A stretch of 64,000 nt of DNA from Vibrio sp. 10N.261.55.A7 (lineage in GTDB: Bacteria; Pseudomonadota; Gammaproteobacteria; Enterobacterales; Vibrionaceae), in NCBI RefSeq assembly GCF_002877365.1, contig NZ_MCWZ01000293.1:30812-94811 (forward strand). The letters are read 5' to 3'. The position numbers and the translations under genes are program-made. Shown here piece after piece: positions 46,348 through 54,942 of the stretch. Each line of letters starts with the position of its first letter. Positions within the stretch are counted from its first letter, which is position 1. Under the pieces are notes generated by a model. That model ran no database searches and was not told where the DNA came from. It was given only the letters and a program-made list of their open reading frames with translations.

Positions 46348-47502
46348 ATGGACGACTTTTCGTTAGACATTAGAACGCTCAATTTTATCGTAATTCTATT
46401 TTCTATTATCTACAGTATTGGGTTGTTGCTTTTTCAAGTGACACAGAAGCCTATAAAAGGATTATCACTCTTTTCATTATCAATATTCATTATTGGCAGT
46501 GGCCCTATTTTATTAAGTTTGAGAGGCATAATACCGGATTATCTCAGCATCGTTGGAAGTAATGTACTGATTGCATTCGGCTTTCATCTCACGCTATATA
46601 GCCTCTCTTTGTTTCGAGGTTACTCTAGTAAGCTCTCTCAGATCAGTAGTGTGTTGCTGTTGGTTGTATTCATTAGCTTTATCTATTTTACCTATTACGT
46701 TCCATCGATACGGAACCGAATTGTCGTCATTAGTCTTTTTATGGCGTTGGTTACCTTCAGTACAGCGATCGTTACCTTGAAAGGGAAAAAAGAAGATTTA
46801 CCTCTAGCAACGAAAATGATGGCATTACCCTTTATTGCTTATAGTATCTTTATGGTGTTTAGAATCGTTGTATCACTCTCTGAATCTAAAATAACCAATT
46901 TCATGCAAGCGGGCCAAATCCACCAAATGACCTTTGTCTTTAGTATTGTTCTTATCGTTTCGATGAGTTTTTCAATGCTTTGGCTTATCAACGCGAGATT
47001 ACTACGAACAAATAAACACTTATTGCATTTAGATCCCCTCACCAAATTGAAAAACCGTAGAGCATTAAATGATGCCATTTCGCGACTACAACAGACAGCA
47101 CAACATACGCCAGTGAGCATTGTTATGTCTGATGTAGATAACTTTAAATCGATCAATGATCACTACGGTCATTTGGTGGGCGATGACGTGATTCAGGCCG
47201 TAGCAAACAACATTCAAAATGAACTCAGTGATTCAGCCGATGCTTTTCGATTAGGAGGAGATGAAATTATGATCCTGATACCGGGTTGCAACCTCAATGA
47301 AGCAGAAGCATGGACAAATCAGCTACGACAATTAATTTCTAATATTTCTCTCGACACTCAACCAGAGTTACAACTTACGGCTAGTTTTGGTATCACGACA
47401 TTGTCTCCAACTGGCAATTGGAAAGAGTCTGTAGATAAAGCAGATAAAGCCCTTTATCACTCAAAAAGAAACGGTCGTAACATGGTAAGCACTTCCGTTT
47501 AG
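46348..47502 (+). CDS. Membrane GGDEF protein with variant GGDEI site
   Basis: A 384-residue protein with about six or seven hydrophobic segments in the first 215 residues (an MHYT/7TM-like sensor module that I cannot name) and a C-terminal GGDEF domain (about 225-384) with DPLTKLKNRR, SDVDNFKSIND and GGDEI (303-307). Ile replaces the usual Phe of GGDEF. The first four residues, which bind GTP and metal, are intact, so diguanylate cyclase activity remains likely. No RxxD inhibitory site is seen before it. AAGGAATAAG precedes the ATG. Single gene. Confidence 0.85.
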   Translation: MDDFSLDIRTLNFIVILFSIIYSIGLLLFQVTQKPIKGLSLFSLSIFIIGSGPILLSLRGIIPDYLSIVGSNVLIAFGFHLTLYSLSLFRGYSSKLSQISSVLLLVVFISFIYFTYYVPSIRNRIVVISLFMALVTFSTAIVTLKGKKEDLPLATKMMALPFIAYSIFMVFRIVVSLSESKITNFMQAGQIHQMTFVFSIVLIVSMSFSMLWLINARLLRTNKHLLHLDPLTKLKNRRALNDAISRLQQTAQHTPVSIVMSDVDNFKSINDHYGHLVGDDVIQAVANNIQNELSDSADAFRLGGDEIMILIPGCNLNEAEAWTNQLRQLISNISLDTQPELQLTASFGITTLSPTGNWKESVDKADKALYHSKRNGRNMVSTSV

Positions 47503-47680
47503 CCATTGAATTTATTGGGGTTTCATTCGATTCACCTCAATGAAGGGATTTAGGGGAATATTCGTGTTTTATTCAATGCTAGCGGTAAATTAGCCTATTC
47601 GTAACGAAAACAACAACACTACGATGGGTAACCCAATGGCTCTATCTAATCTCACCTCTGTAAGGTGCGTTAGTAAACAG

Positions 47681-47707
47681 AAAAATAGCGTGCACAATCA
47701 CACGCTA
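47681..47707 (-). terminator. Terminator after the small unknown gene
   Basis: TAGCGTG (47686-47692) pairs with CACGCTA (47701-47707). On the minus strand TTTTT follows. It lies about 75 bases past the stop of the gene at 47782. Confidence 0.7.
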
Positions 47708-47781
47708 CTTATTCCAATCACAGCTAAGAAGTTCTCAACTTCCCTGGATTTCAGATTCCAGTTATAGCCTTTCCAATCACC

Positions 47782-48210
47782 CTAATCTGCATTAGGGGCG
47801 ATCACCGCTTGTGTCCCAAACACAATCGCCTCACCTCCATGCTCCTTGGCATACAATTCGGCTTCTTCTAAATTAGAGAACCAAAGTGCTGGGTAACCAA
47901 TACCTTTCAATTTTAACCGCGGCGGAAGGTGTTCGTCTACTGACCCTGTAATCGACTCTAGCTTGGTTTTAAACGCCACCCAGCTCTTAAAACCATTCTC
48001 GACGGCGAGCAATTGCAGCAGGTGTTTTCGTTGAATGATCGAGATGTCTTTCTGCAATTTTGGCAGTGTTAATCCCACCAGTATTTTGCTGGATAGTAAG
48101 CGACGCAAAACAGGTAAAGAGCTTGAGAGCTGATCAGATTTTGTAGATTTGTGTAGTAACTTGGCTTCATAAAGCCAAAGTTCAACAAGGTTTGCTTGTT
48201 CAATACGCAT
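47782..48210 (-). CDS. Hypothetical soluble protein
   Basis: A 142-residue protein that I do not recognise. No signal peptide or membrane segment. The central part RKHLLQLLAVENGFKSWVAFKTKLE resembles the short helix pair (A-x-x-x-G-x-x-x-W-x-x-L-K type) found in several small bacterial proteins such as glyoxalase-superfamily 8 relatives. The last part (GYPALWFSNLEEAELYAKEHGGEAIVFG) looks like an alpha/beta unit. AGGAG lies before the ATG. A single gene with its own terminator. Confidence 0.6.
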   Translation of the reverse strand: MRIEQANLVELWLYEAKLLHKSTKSDQLSSSLPVLRRLLSSKILVGLTLPKLQKDISIIQRKHLLQLLAVENGFKSWVAFKTKLESITGSVDEHLPPRLKLKGIGYPALWFSNLEEAELYAKEHGGEAIVFGTQAVIAPNAD

Positions 48211-48482
48211 AATATTCTCCTATATCAAACCTACTCGCTATCGGTCTCAGAAGGTGTTCAGCGTATAAACTGAATCGAATTGTGGTCGGCATGTTCGCCG
48301 AGATATTGGTACGGTTGCTTTTGCGAGGTAGGCGTCCAATCAGCCTGCGCATAAGATACACTACTCGATTGAATTGGTCGACAACAAAATTATCACTCGG
48401 ATTTATCATTCACAAATGACGCCATCTTCTTCCATGTTCGCCTAAAAATCTAAATTTAACGTACAAATGAAGCAATATGAAA

Positions 48483-49313
48483 TCAATAAACAAAATGGGA
48501 TTGATAGAACTTTGGAGTGACCGCAAGCTTCTTTTTGAAGTGGCGCTGAAAATGCGCTTGGTCTGAAAACCCAAGTTGATAAGCCACCTCCGAGATCTCC
48601 TGCCCTGATTTCAACATCTGCTTTGAGCGCTTGATCTTCTCATCCATTTGATAAGCATGAGGAGGAAGCCCATAGTGATTCTTGAATGCTCTCAGCAACT
48701 GATATCGACTTAGCCCAACCTCTTCAGCCAGTGATTCTAATTGAAGCGTCTCACCGAAACCATCGAGCAATTTTTCTCGTACACGATGCAAAGAAGGCGA
48801 CAAAGGCGCTCGCTTCAATGAGTGAGGATCTTTGCCAACACTCGATTCAATAAACTCATACAGGTGTGTCTGCGCTTTCAAGGGATTAGATTCTTCTAAC
48901 AGGGTATGAAAAAGCAATTGAAATTTTGTTCTTAACCCATCATTGCGCTCGAGATCATGACGAAATGGTGTGTAATCTAACCCTGTGTTCTTGCTGCTGG
49001 CATAACCTAGCACCTCACGCTGAAATGCGCCCATTTGCTGCGTATCAACAAACAGCATGTTGTAAGACCAAGTCCCTTTCTCTGGGTTACATGAATGCAC
49101 GTCGGCTGGATTGACGGTCACAAGATCACCCGCCCCAATATGATGGGATGTGCCTCTGTTTTGGTAGGTTGCCCTGCCTTGTTGAATCAGCCCAAATGAA
49201 AATTCATCATGCGAGTGAGGCTGATAGCAGGCCGTGCTTTGATTCGCGACACGAAGCTCTATCCAAGGGAGAAATGTACTCCGCTTAAAGCTCGCGCTGG
49301 TATCCTTTTTCAT
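48483..49313 (-). CDS. AraC family regulator with cupin N-terminal domain (second copy of type)
   Basis: A 276-residue regulator. The N-terminal cupin has HSHDEFSFGLIQQGRATY and VNPADVHSC, and the DNA-binding end has LAEEVGLSRYQLLRAFKNHYG and VAYQLGFSDQAHFQRHFKKKL. It follows the LysE-type exporter by 20 bases on the same strand, so it is co-transcribed. Motif order and spacing match the AraC protein at 23766, which also sits with a LysE-type gene; the two are paralogous by eye but clearly diverged. Confidence 0.87.
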   Translation of the reverse strand: MKKDTSASFKRSTFLPWIELRVANQSTACYQPHSHDEFSFGLIQQGRATYQNRGTSHHIGAGDLVTVNPADVHSCNPEKGTWSYNMLFVDTQQMGAFQREVLGYASSKNTGLDYTPFRHDLERNDGLRTKFQLLFHTLLEESNPLKAQTHLYEFIESSVGKDPHSLKRAPLSPSLHRVREKLLDGFGETLQLESLAEEVGLSRYQLLRAFKNHYGLPPHAYQMDEKIKRSKQMLKSGQEISEVAYQLGFSDQAHFQRHFKKKLAVTPKFYQSHFVY

Positions 49314-49333
49314 CGATATCCCTCATGAATTCT

Positions 49334-49927
49334 TTAAAGCCAAATCAAACTGACTGACACACCAAGCAAAACCGCCATGACTTTATTAAACTGACGCTGT
49401 TGTGTTGGATTTTCAAGTTTACTGGCTAAAATTTGCCCGATCACCGCCCAAATGCCGACACCAACGAAACAAACGATCAACGAAACACTGGTAAACAGGA
49501 TAAGTGACGACGTTGGATTCTCTTGACCTAACACATACAAACTGACACCAGACATCGCCACCAACCACGCTTTCGGGTTCAGTAACTGAGTCAACGCCCC
49601 TACCCACCAACTTCTGGCTTGACTGGAGGTCATCTCCATCGCAGAGACCGGTGCCGTGTAGATTCGCACCGCCAAATAGAGCAGAAATGCACTGCCAGAT
49701 ATCTGCATTGCAAACTCAAGCTTAGGCAAGAGTAAGGCAATGGTTTGCATCACACTACCTGAAAAAAACACCACCATCGCATAAGCAATCGACGCGCCCA
49801 TCACGTGTTTAAGCGCCTCTTTCATTCCACGATTTATTGCCGTACTGGTGGCCAATAAGTTGACCGGACCTGGCGTCACCGCGCCGACAAAGGCAAACAC
49901 CACCATGGCTAACATCAAACTATTCAT
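49334..49927 (-). CDS. LysE/RhtB family amino acid exporter
   Basis: About 197 residues with six hydrophobic segments. The signature VGAVTPGPVNLLATSTAINRGMKEA is present, and LLNPKAWLVAMSGV follows near residue 110. AAGGAG lies eight bases before the ATG at 49927, which fixes the start; 24 more codons are open upstream. Inner-membrane export of an amino acid or related metabolite. Forms an operon with the AraC gene directly downstream. Confidence 0.87.
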   Translation of the reverse strand: MNSLMLAMVVFAFVGAVTPGPVNLLATSTAINRGMKEALKHVMGASIAYAMVVFFSGSVMQTIALLLPKLEFAMQISGSAFLLYLAVRIYTAPVSAMEMTSSQARSWWVGALTQLLNPKAWLVAMSGVSLYVLGQENPTSSLILFTSVSLIVCFVGVGIWAVIGQILASKLENPTQQRQFNKVMAVLLGVSVSLIWL

Positions 49928-50125
49928 CAACGATCTCCTTTTGAAGGGAGACAATAAACAATGACTTGCTTGATGTATTGAATGATATTGCAGGTGCAAA
50001 AAAAGGCCGCGATACCTTAAAGCATGTTGCTTAATCAGGTTTACGGCCCTTTTGTCGTGTCATATTTGCTTATCAAGTACGTGTTTAAGATTCATTGTTT
50101 AGGTTCGCTTGATTGCGCTTGATGA

Positions 50126-51109
50126 CTAAAGTTCGCCCACTTTCTTAATCATCGAGACAGGGTTGTAACCTTTTTCACCCTGACTCACTGGCTCACTTGG
50201 ATTGTAGTGACGCATAAGAACGTTAAATTTGCCCGTCTTATTCCCTTCCATCGTCGGGATATTGTTTGGCTGTCCTTCACATCCGAATCTAAGCGTGTAA
50301 GTACCATCTTTGTTCATAACTGGCGCCATTTCACTTGATATATTGGCTTTATCGTTAAACATACGTCCATCCGCGTTGTAAACGGTCGCTGACCAGAATG
50401 CGCCTGCCTTTGGATCTTTAAATGTCATTTCATAACAGGCATTTGCATCAAAATACTGACTGGTTTGATAGATATTATCTTCCACCATCGCACCACCCCA
50501 ACCGCCTGCGGCGCCAACATAGTTCATGTAATCTGTTTGGCCACTCTCTTTGTTACCAAATGCCTTTGATTGGTCATAACCGTTGCTAAAATCAATGTTG
50601 CCCGCTTTATCGACGGATTTGAACGATGTCATGTCCCACTCTTTTACTTCAAATGGTTTATCACTGCCTGTTTCTATCTTCAAACCGCGGCGAGCATCAT
50701 CTTCCAGTGCACGAACTATCACAAAGGCGTGGTCAGTCTTTGCACTAATTTTATGGCGACCTGAGCCGTAGATCATCGGTTGTGTTTCATGATTCTCGTC
50801 AACGACTTGCAGCGACACATATTGATCCGTTTCTGGGACAGTAACGAACACATCGTCGCCCGACATATCAATGACTGAGACGGAATAGAAGGTGTCTCGA
50901 TTCATTCTCACCACAAACTGTTCTTCTGGAACACTGCTTGGTACTGGCATCTCGAAGAATGTGTTAATGCCACCCGCTTTCTCTATAATCGAACCAAGTC
51001 GCATGTTGGTATACGCCTGAGCGAAGTTATCTTCAGTGACAATAGTGGGCGCAGCAAAAACACTGGTTGAGAATAAAGCGACAGCGGTAAGAGGGAGTAA
51101 TTTTTTCAT
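50126..51109 (-). CDS. Exported DUF1254/DUF1214-like protein
   Basis: A 327-residue periplasmic protein with a signal peptide (about 1-19, cleavage after VFA). The pattern RMNRDTFYSVSVIDMSGDDVFVTVPETDQYVSLQVVD in outline, and later NYVGAAGGWGG and AFWSATVYNADGRMF, matches the DUF1254 plus DUF1214 proteins that are common in marine bacteria and fungi. No biochemical role is established. Its ATG has AAAGGTAGC upstream. It is divergent from a LysR gene about 120 bases away, which is its probable regulator. Confidence 0.75.
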   Translation of the reverse strand: MKKLLPLTAVALFSTSVFAAPTIVTEDNFAQAYTNMRLGSIIEKAGGINTFFEMPVPSSVPEEQFVVRMNRDTFYSVSVIDMSGDDVFVTVPETDQYVSLQVVDENHETQPMIYGSGRHKISAKTDHAFVIVRALEDDARRGLKIETGSDKPFEVKEWDMTSFKSVDKAGNIDFSNGYDQSKAFGNKESGQTDYMNYVGAAGGWGGAMVEDNIYQTSQYFDANACYEMTFKDPKAGAFWSATVYNADGRMFNDKANISSEMAPVMNKDGTYTLRFGCEGQPNNIPTMEGNKTGKFNVLMRHYNPSEPVSQGEKGYNPVSMIKKVGEL

Positions 51110-51232
51110 AATGGCTACCTTTCATATATCTTTTTCAAAGTTAAAGTCATTTGGAAGAGTGTTGTTTGCTCTGCCGATGGAGATTACTTTATACTTCCCT
51201 AAAGGAAAGTGAGGAAAATAGGACTTGCCCAT

Positions 51233-52114
51233 ATGGAAAGTATAGATTTAAATTTGCTTCGTACCTTTGTTCTCGTGTGCAAATCAAATAGCTTAAAAAG
51301 AGCGGGGCTCAAACTGGGCATCTCGGAAAGCGCCGTCAGCAAACAAATGGCGAAGCTTCGTGAGCAACTGGATCACCCCCTGTTTGAGCGCACAACAGAC
51401 GGCCTAAGGCCAACTCACTACAGCAAAACTATCCTCCCAGAAATTGAGCAGGCGCTAACAATGGTCAACTCGGCCGTGTCGCCAATGAAGTTCGATCCTG
51501 CTACGTATTCTGGAACAATAACCCTCGCTTTTTTCGCTGACACATTGGAGTTCTCTGGCGTTGCATTGTTTAGGCAACTCTCAGATACGTTTCCCCAAGC
51601 GCAGATCGAGCTAAAAACTTGGACATCAGATACCGAGCATAAAATTGAAGAGGGTGACATCACCCTAGGCGTGCACTTTTTAAACGAAGATCGCAGTAGT
51701 AACCTCTTCCAAAAACGAATCATGGCGGATCAATTGGTGATCGCCATTTCGAAGTCTCTGGGGAATTTGACATGGGAAAAAGCGTTGCACCTACCTTTTA
51801 TTAAAATTCGCAGTCAAGGTTGGAACGAAGAACGTTATCGATATTTAGAGATGTTGAAACAAAATGGTATTGATCCCCAAATCAGCGTCACCGTCGATAA
51901 CTTTTCCGTCGCGAGGCAAATCCTTGCTCAAGGTGAGCACGCCTGTGTCTTAAGCGCTAGCTGGAACGACCCATCTCTTCACACAATCATACCGCCTGAA
52001 GAGCTGCAATTTGAATTGCGTTTAGTCTCATGTACTCGAATTGTCGATAGGCATAGCCCTTTACATCTCGCTCTGCATGATGCCATTCAATCTGTCATGG
52101 TTAAGACCAAATAA
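51233..52114 (+). CDS. LysR family regulator
   Basis: About 293 residues from the ATG at 51233 (opening MESIDLNLLRTF, the standard LysR start). A GTG at 51209 in frame would add eight residues, but its ribosome binding site would almost touch it. Winged helix LKRAGLKLGISESAVSKQMAKLREQLDHPLFERTTDGLRPT in outline; the effector domain is standard. Divergent from the DUF1254-like gene. Confidence 0.85.
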   Translation: MESIDLNLLRTFVLVCKSNSLKRAGLKLGISESAVSKQMAKLREQLDHPLFERTTDGLRPTHYSKTILPEIEQALTMVNSAVSPMKFDPATYSGTITLAFFADTLEFSGVALFRQLSDTFPQAQIELKTWTSDTEHKIEEGDITLGVHFLNEDRSSNLFQKRIMADQLVIAISKSLGNLTWEKALHLPFIKIRSQGWNEERYRYLEMLKQNGIDPQISVTVDNFSVARQILAQGEHACVLSASWNDPSLHTIIPPEELQFELRLVSCTRIVDRHSPLHLALHDAIQSVMVKTK

Positions 52115-52261
52115 GTCAAATTGCCTTCACGCCGAGCAAATGTAAATTAGTGTAAAAAAAATGCTCATCATCACCGACAAGCGTCTATGCTTTAATTGAA
52201 CGATCACTCAATTACCATATTTTAAGCAACCCTGTTTAAAGACAGTAGCAAGGAGAAACGG

Positions 52262-53188
52262 ATGCCTCACAGCCATGACGATCAACAAGACAACCACCAA
52301 CACCTCGCACCCAAAGCGATACCACAAGAAGCCTTTGACTGGTATGACGAATATGCTCACGGCGTTATCAACCGTCGCGAGTTCATGACTCGTCTATCCG
52401 GTTTAGTGGCGCTGGGGTTTACTATGTCGGTGCTCACCTCGGCACTAATTCCAAACTATGCGCAAGCCGAGCAAGTCTCGTTTAACGACCCTTCCATCAC
52501 GGCGAGTTTCGCGACATTCAGCTCACCCAATGGACACGGTGAAGGCAAAGGCTACCTTGTGCTCCCTAAAGAAGCGAAAGGACCTTTACCTGTGGTTTTG
52601 GTTGTGCATGAAAACCGAGGTCTCAACCCTTACATCAAAGATGTGGCGCGTCGCTTAGCAGCAAAAGGATTCATTGCCTTCGCACCTGATGCTTTACACC
52701 CACTTGGAGGCTATCCGGGCAATGACGATGAAGGACGTGCAATGCAAAAAAGCATGGACAAAAGCAAAATAGAAGCCGATTTCTTGGCAGCCGCACACTT
52801 TCTAAAAAGTCATGATATGAGCAACGGAAAACTGGGTGCGGTGGGTTTTTGTTTCGGAGGATACGTGGTCAACATGCTGGCCGCGACGATTCCCGACGAG
52901 TTGAATGCCGGTGTGCCTTTTTATGGAACGCCTGCCGCTCAAGAGCTCAGAAAGAACGTGAAGGGTCCGCTTTTGATCCAATTCGCAGAGCTCGACAAGC
53001 GAGTCAATGCCACTTGGCCTGATTATGAAAAAGAGTTGAAAGCCATTAATGCAGACTACGAAGCGCACGTTTATAAAGGTGTGAATCACGGGTTCCATAA
53101 TGATTCCACCGGCCGTTATGCAGAAAATGAAGCCGAGTTAGCGTGGGAGCGGACGATAGCGTTCTTTAATCAACACCTCAACGCATAA
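52262..53188 (+). CDS. Dienelactone-hydrolase-like protein, YghX-like
   Basis: A 308-residue alpha/beta hydrolase closely similar to E. coli YghX over its whole length. A His-rich N-terminal tail (MPHSHDDQQDNHQH) precedes a YAHGVINRREFM segment with a twin-arginine-like pair and a hydrophobic stretch, so the protein may be exported by Tat or anchored. The core has HENRGLNPYIKDVARRLA, GGYPGNDDEG, the nucleophile elbow GFCFGGY (Cys nucleophile, as in dienelactone hydrolase) and GVNHGFHNDS with catalytic His. The natural substrate is unknown. AAGGAG precedes the ATG. A hairpin follows. Confidence 0.85.
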   Translation: MPHSHDDQQDNHQHLAPKAIPQEAFDWYDEYAHGVINRREFMTRLSGLVALGFTMSVLTSALIPNYAQAEQVSFNDPSITASFATFSSPNGHGEGKGYLVLPKEAKGPLPVVLVVHENRGLNPYIKDVARRLAAKGFIAFAPDALHPLGGYPGNDDEGRAMQKSMDKSKIEADFLAAAHFLKSHDMSNGKLGAVGFCFGGYVVNMLAATIPDELNAGVPFYGTPAAQELRKNVKGPLLIQFAELDKRVNATWPDYEKELKAINADYEAHVYKGVNHGFHNDSTGRYAENEAELAWERTIAFFNQHLNA

Positions 53189-53237
53189 GATTTGTCATTC
53201 AACTTGGTCAAAGAGTTAAACAACGTAAAGCAACGAA

Positions 53238-53262
53238 AGCGCCAGCCGTTTAGGTTGGCGTT
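53238..53262 (+). terminator. Hairpin after the YghX-like gene
   Basis: AGCGCCAGCC (53238-53247), loop GTTTA, GGTTGGCGTT (53253-53262), 10 pairs with two G-U. No long T-run follows. Confidence 0.5.
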
Positions 53263-53342
53263 ACTGTATCAATTTGGACAACTGGCGAGCCACGTCAACG
53301 TTTAGCGCATTAGCCAAACCTCAAACCAGCATGTTCTGTCAC

Positions 53343-53361
53343 CGCTTTACACTGTAAAGCG
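53343..53361. promoter_or_regulatory. Palindrome upstream of the sigma/photolyase block
   Basis: CGCTTTAC, ACT, GTAAAGCG: an 8-bp perfect palindrome with three-base centre about 140 bases before the first ECF-type promoter. Could be an operator; no binder can be named. Confidence 0.4.
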
Positions 53362-53484
53362 AGACTTCACAAAAAAGGCATATCAACTTCAACTTCACAC
53401 CTTCTCAACGTCAACCGCAGCGTGATTCTTGAAATGACGCAGCCACCAACACATCGGGCAGTTTGATATAACAGTGCGCAGTGG

Positions 53485-53510
53485 TGATCGATCCCTAAGA
53501 AGATGACGTA
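53485..53510 (+). promoter_or_regulatory. ECF-type promoter candidate before LON-domain gene
   Basis: TGATCG (53485-53490), 16 bases, CGTA (53507-53510, reading on as CGTATTG). The same layout occurs before the sigma gene. Transcription would begin near 53521, 20 bases before the GTG at 53541. Confidence 0.6.
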
Positions 53511-53540
53511 TTGTTAATATCAAAAAAATTAGGGGCTAAT

Positions 53541-54233
53541 GTGACCGATATTAATCTAATAACCGACAAACCAGAGACAGATTCTTATGGCATTCAATGC
53601 CTGCCCGTCTTTCCGCTGCCTGTATTCTTACTGGTCGGTGGACGGCAGCGGCTGAGAATTTTTGAACCCAAATACCTCTCAATGATTGCCAGAGCCACAG
53701 AGCAAGGTGGGTTTGTCATCGGTATGTTCAAAAAAAACAATCACTTCCTTGTGCCTGACTGGGGCGTGCATGTAAAGGTCGTTGACTTTGACATGGAAAA
53801 AAGCGGTATCTTGATTGTCGATGTGCTCGCGCTTCGTATGGTGACCTTAACGGATCTGTACCATCAAAAAGACGGCTTATTGATGGCTCAAACGAAGACA
53901 ATGCCTCATTGGTCAGACCTAGGCGCACCGCAGCAACAAGACCAGGCCATAGACAATCTACTCACTCGTAAAACGGAATACCCAACAGAGATCGATTCTC
54001 ATCATCACAAAGTCCTCTCTCGGGCATTAAAAGGGTTGTTTGACGCACACAAAGAGATAAATGAACTGTATAAAACTCAAGACTTTAACTACGCTGAATG
54101 GGTATCTGCTCGTTTACTCGAGCTTGTTCCCCTAACGCTTGATGAAAAAGAAGGCTTCATTCGCCAACTAGGGTTTAGCCAGCTCAATGAGCTGTTAATG
54201 ACTTTATTTGAAAAAAAACGAACAAAGCAGTGA
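53541..54233 (+). CDS. LON-substrate-binding-domain protein
   Basis: About 230 residues, matching the N-terminal domain of Lon protease without the AAA+ and protease parts: LPVFPLPVFLLVGGRQRLRIFEPKYLSMIARA in outline near the start. Such stand-alone domains are common in gammaproteobacteria and of unknown role, perhaps substrate adaptors. I choose GTG at 53541, preceded by AGGGGC; a TTG at 53511 would start inside the promoter -10. Its promoter motif matches that of the sigma gene just downstream, and the TGATCC of the sigma promoter overlaps this gene's stop codon. Confidence 0.75.
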   Translation: MTDINLITDKPETDSYGIQCLPVFPLPVFLLVGGRQRLRIFEPKYLSMIARATEQGGFVIGMFKKNNHFLVPDWGVHVKVVDFDMEKSGILIVDVLALRMVTLTDLYHQKDGLLMAQTKTMPHWSDLGAPQQQDQAIDNLLTRKTEYPTEIDSHHHKVLSRALKGLFDAHKEINELYKTQDFNYAEWVSARLLELVPLTLDEKEGFIRQLGFSQLNELLMTLFEKKRTKQ

Positions 54234-54256
54234 TCCTTTTTATTTCTCCTCCCGTA
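54231..54256 (+). promoter_or_regulatory. ECF-type promoter candidate before the sigma gene
   Basis: TGATCC (54231-54236), 16 bases, CGTA (54253-54256, reading on as CGTATTG). TGATCC is the -35 known for Rhodobacter RpoE (ECF11). Transcription would begin near 54267, 40 bases before the ATG at 54307. Same spacing as at 53485. Confidence 0.68.
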
Positions 54257-54306
54257 TTGGTATACAGATATTGATACTTAGATATTCATTACGGGGGCAT
54301 AAAGAC

Positions 54307-54942
54307 ATGCATCAAGTTGAGGGAAAAACCAACCCACCTGTGGGAGGAAGCCCCATTATTCAGCCAATTAAGAGCGCTCATGAGGTTCTGTCGGTTTACT
54401 TGTCTCAAGTAGCGTCAAACCAAGATAAAGACGCATTCACTAAGCTGTTCGAGTTCTTTGCGCCAAAGATCAAACGGTTCGGTATCAAACAGTTTAAAGA
54501 TGAGAGCCTCGCGAACGAGTTGGTTCAAGACACCATGACCAATGTCTGGAAAAAGTCGCACCTTTACAATAAGGATAAGGGTGCAGCCACAACTTGGGTC
54601 TACACGGTCATGCGAAACGTCTGCTTCGATCATCAGAGAAAGATGAAAAGTACCGCAGCACAAAATATTGGTGACGATATTTGGCCTTTAGAGCAGGCAT
54701 CAACGGAAAGAGAAACAAGCTATCAACACGACCATGACCATCTAATGAAAGACAAGATTCAAAGGTTGATGGATGAACTGCCCACCGCTCAGCGTGTTGT
54801 ACTTAAAGCCGTCTACTACCAAGACTTATCTCAAGAGCAGTTGGCTCAGCAGTTGGGCGTACCCGTTGGCACCATCAAATCTCGATTACGGTTAGCATTA
54901 AGAAAAATTAGACAGAAAATGGGAGAACAAGACCATGATTAA
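54307..54942 (+). CDS. ECF sigma factor, ChrR-partnered (RpoE/ECF11 type)
   Basis: About 211 residues. Region 2 (about 35-105) has LFEFFAPKIKRFGIKQ, ELVQDTMTNVWKKSHLY and TWVYTVMRNVCFDHQRK; region 4 (about 145-205) has LPTAQRVVLKAVYYQDLSQEQLAQQLGVPVGTIKSRLRLALRKI in outline. It directs RNA polymerase to stress promoters. The start at 54307 (MHQVEG) is set by the promoter; upstream codons to 54208 lie before it. Its stop overlaps the start of the ChrR-type gene by 8 bases. Distinct from the envelope-stress RpoE of E. coli, despite the shared name. Confidence 0.9.
   Translation: MHQVEGKTNPPVGGSPIIQPIKSAHEVLSVYLSQVASNQDKDAFTKLFEFFAPKIKRFGIKQFKDESLANELVQDTMTNVWKKSHLYNKDKGAATTWVYTVMRNVCFDHQRKMKSTAAQNIGDDIWPLEQASTERETSYQHDHDHLMKDKIQRLMDELPTAQRVVLKAVYYQDLSQEQLAQQLGVPVGTIKSRLRLALRKIRQKMGEQDHD

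Larger units (their letters stand above)
53189..53484. other. Intergenic region, about 300 bases, between YghX-like and LON-domain genes
   Basis: Contains a hairpin at 53238-53262 (AGCGCCAGCC with GGTTGGCGTT, probable weak terminator) and a short palindrome at 53343-53361. No gene is supported. Confidence 0.55.

Noticed and set aside
48200..48409. 69-codon open frame before the unknown gene at 47782
   Set aside because: Overlaps the start of the better supported gene and has no ribosome binding site or domain; looks like leader sequence.
53511..53540. TTG start for the LON-domain gene at 53511
   Set aside because: Would begin inside the proposed promoter -10; GTG at 53541 has a ribosome binding site and suitable distance.
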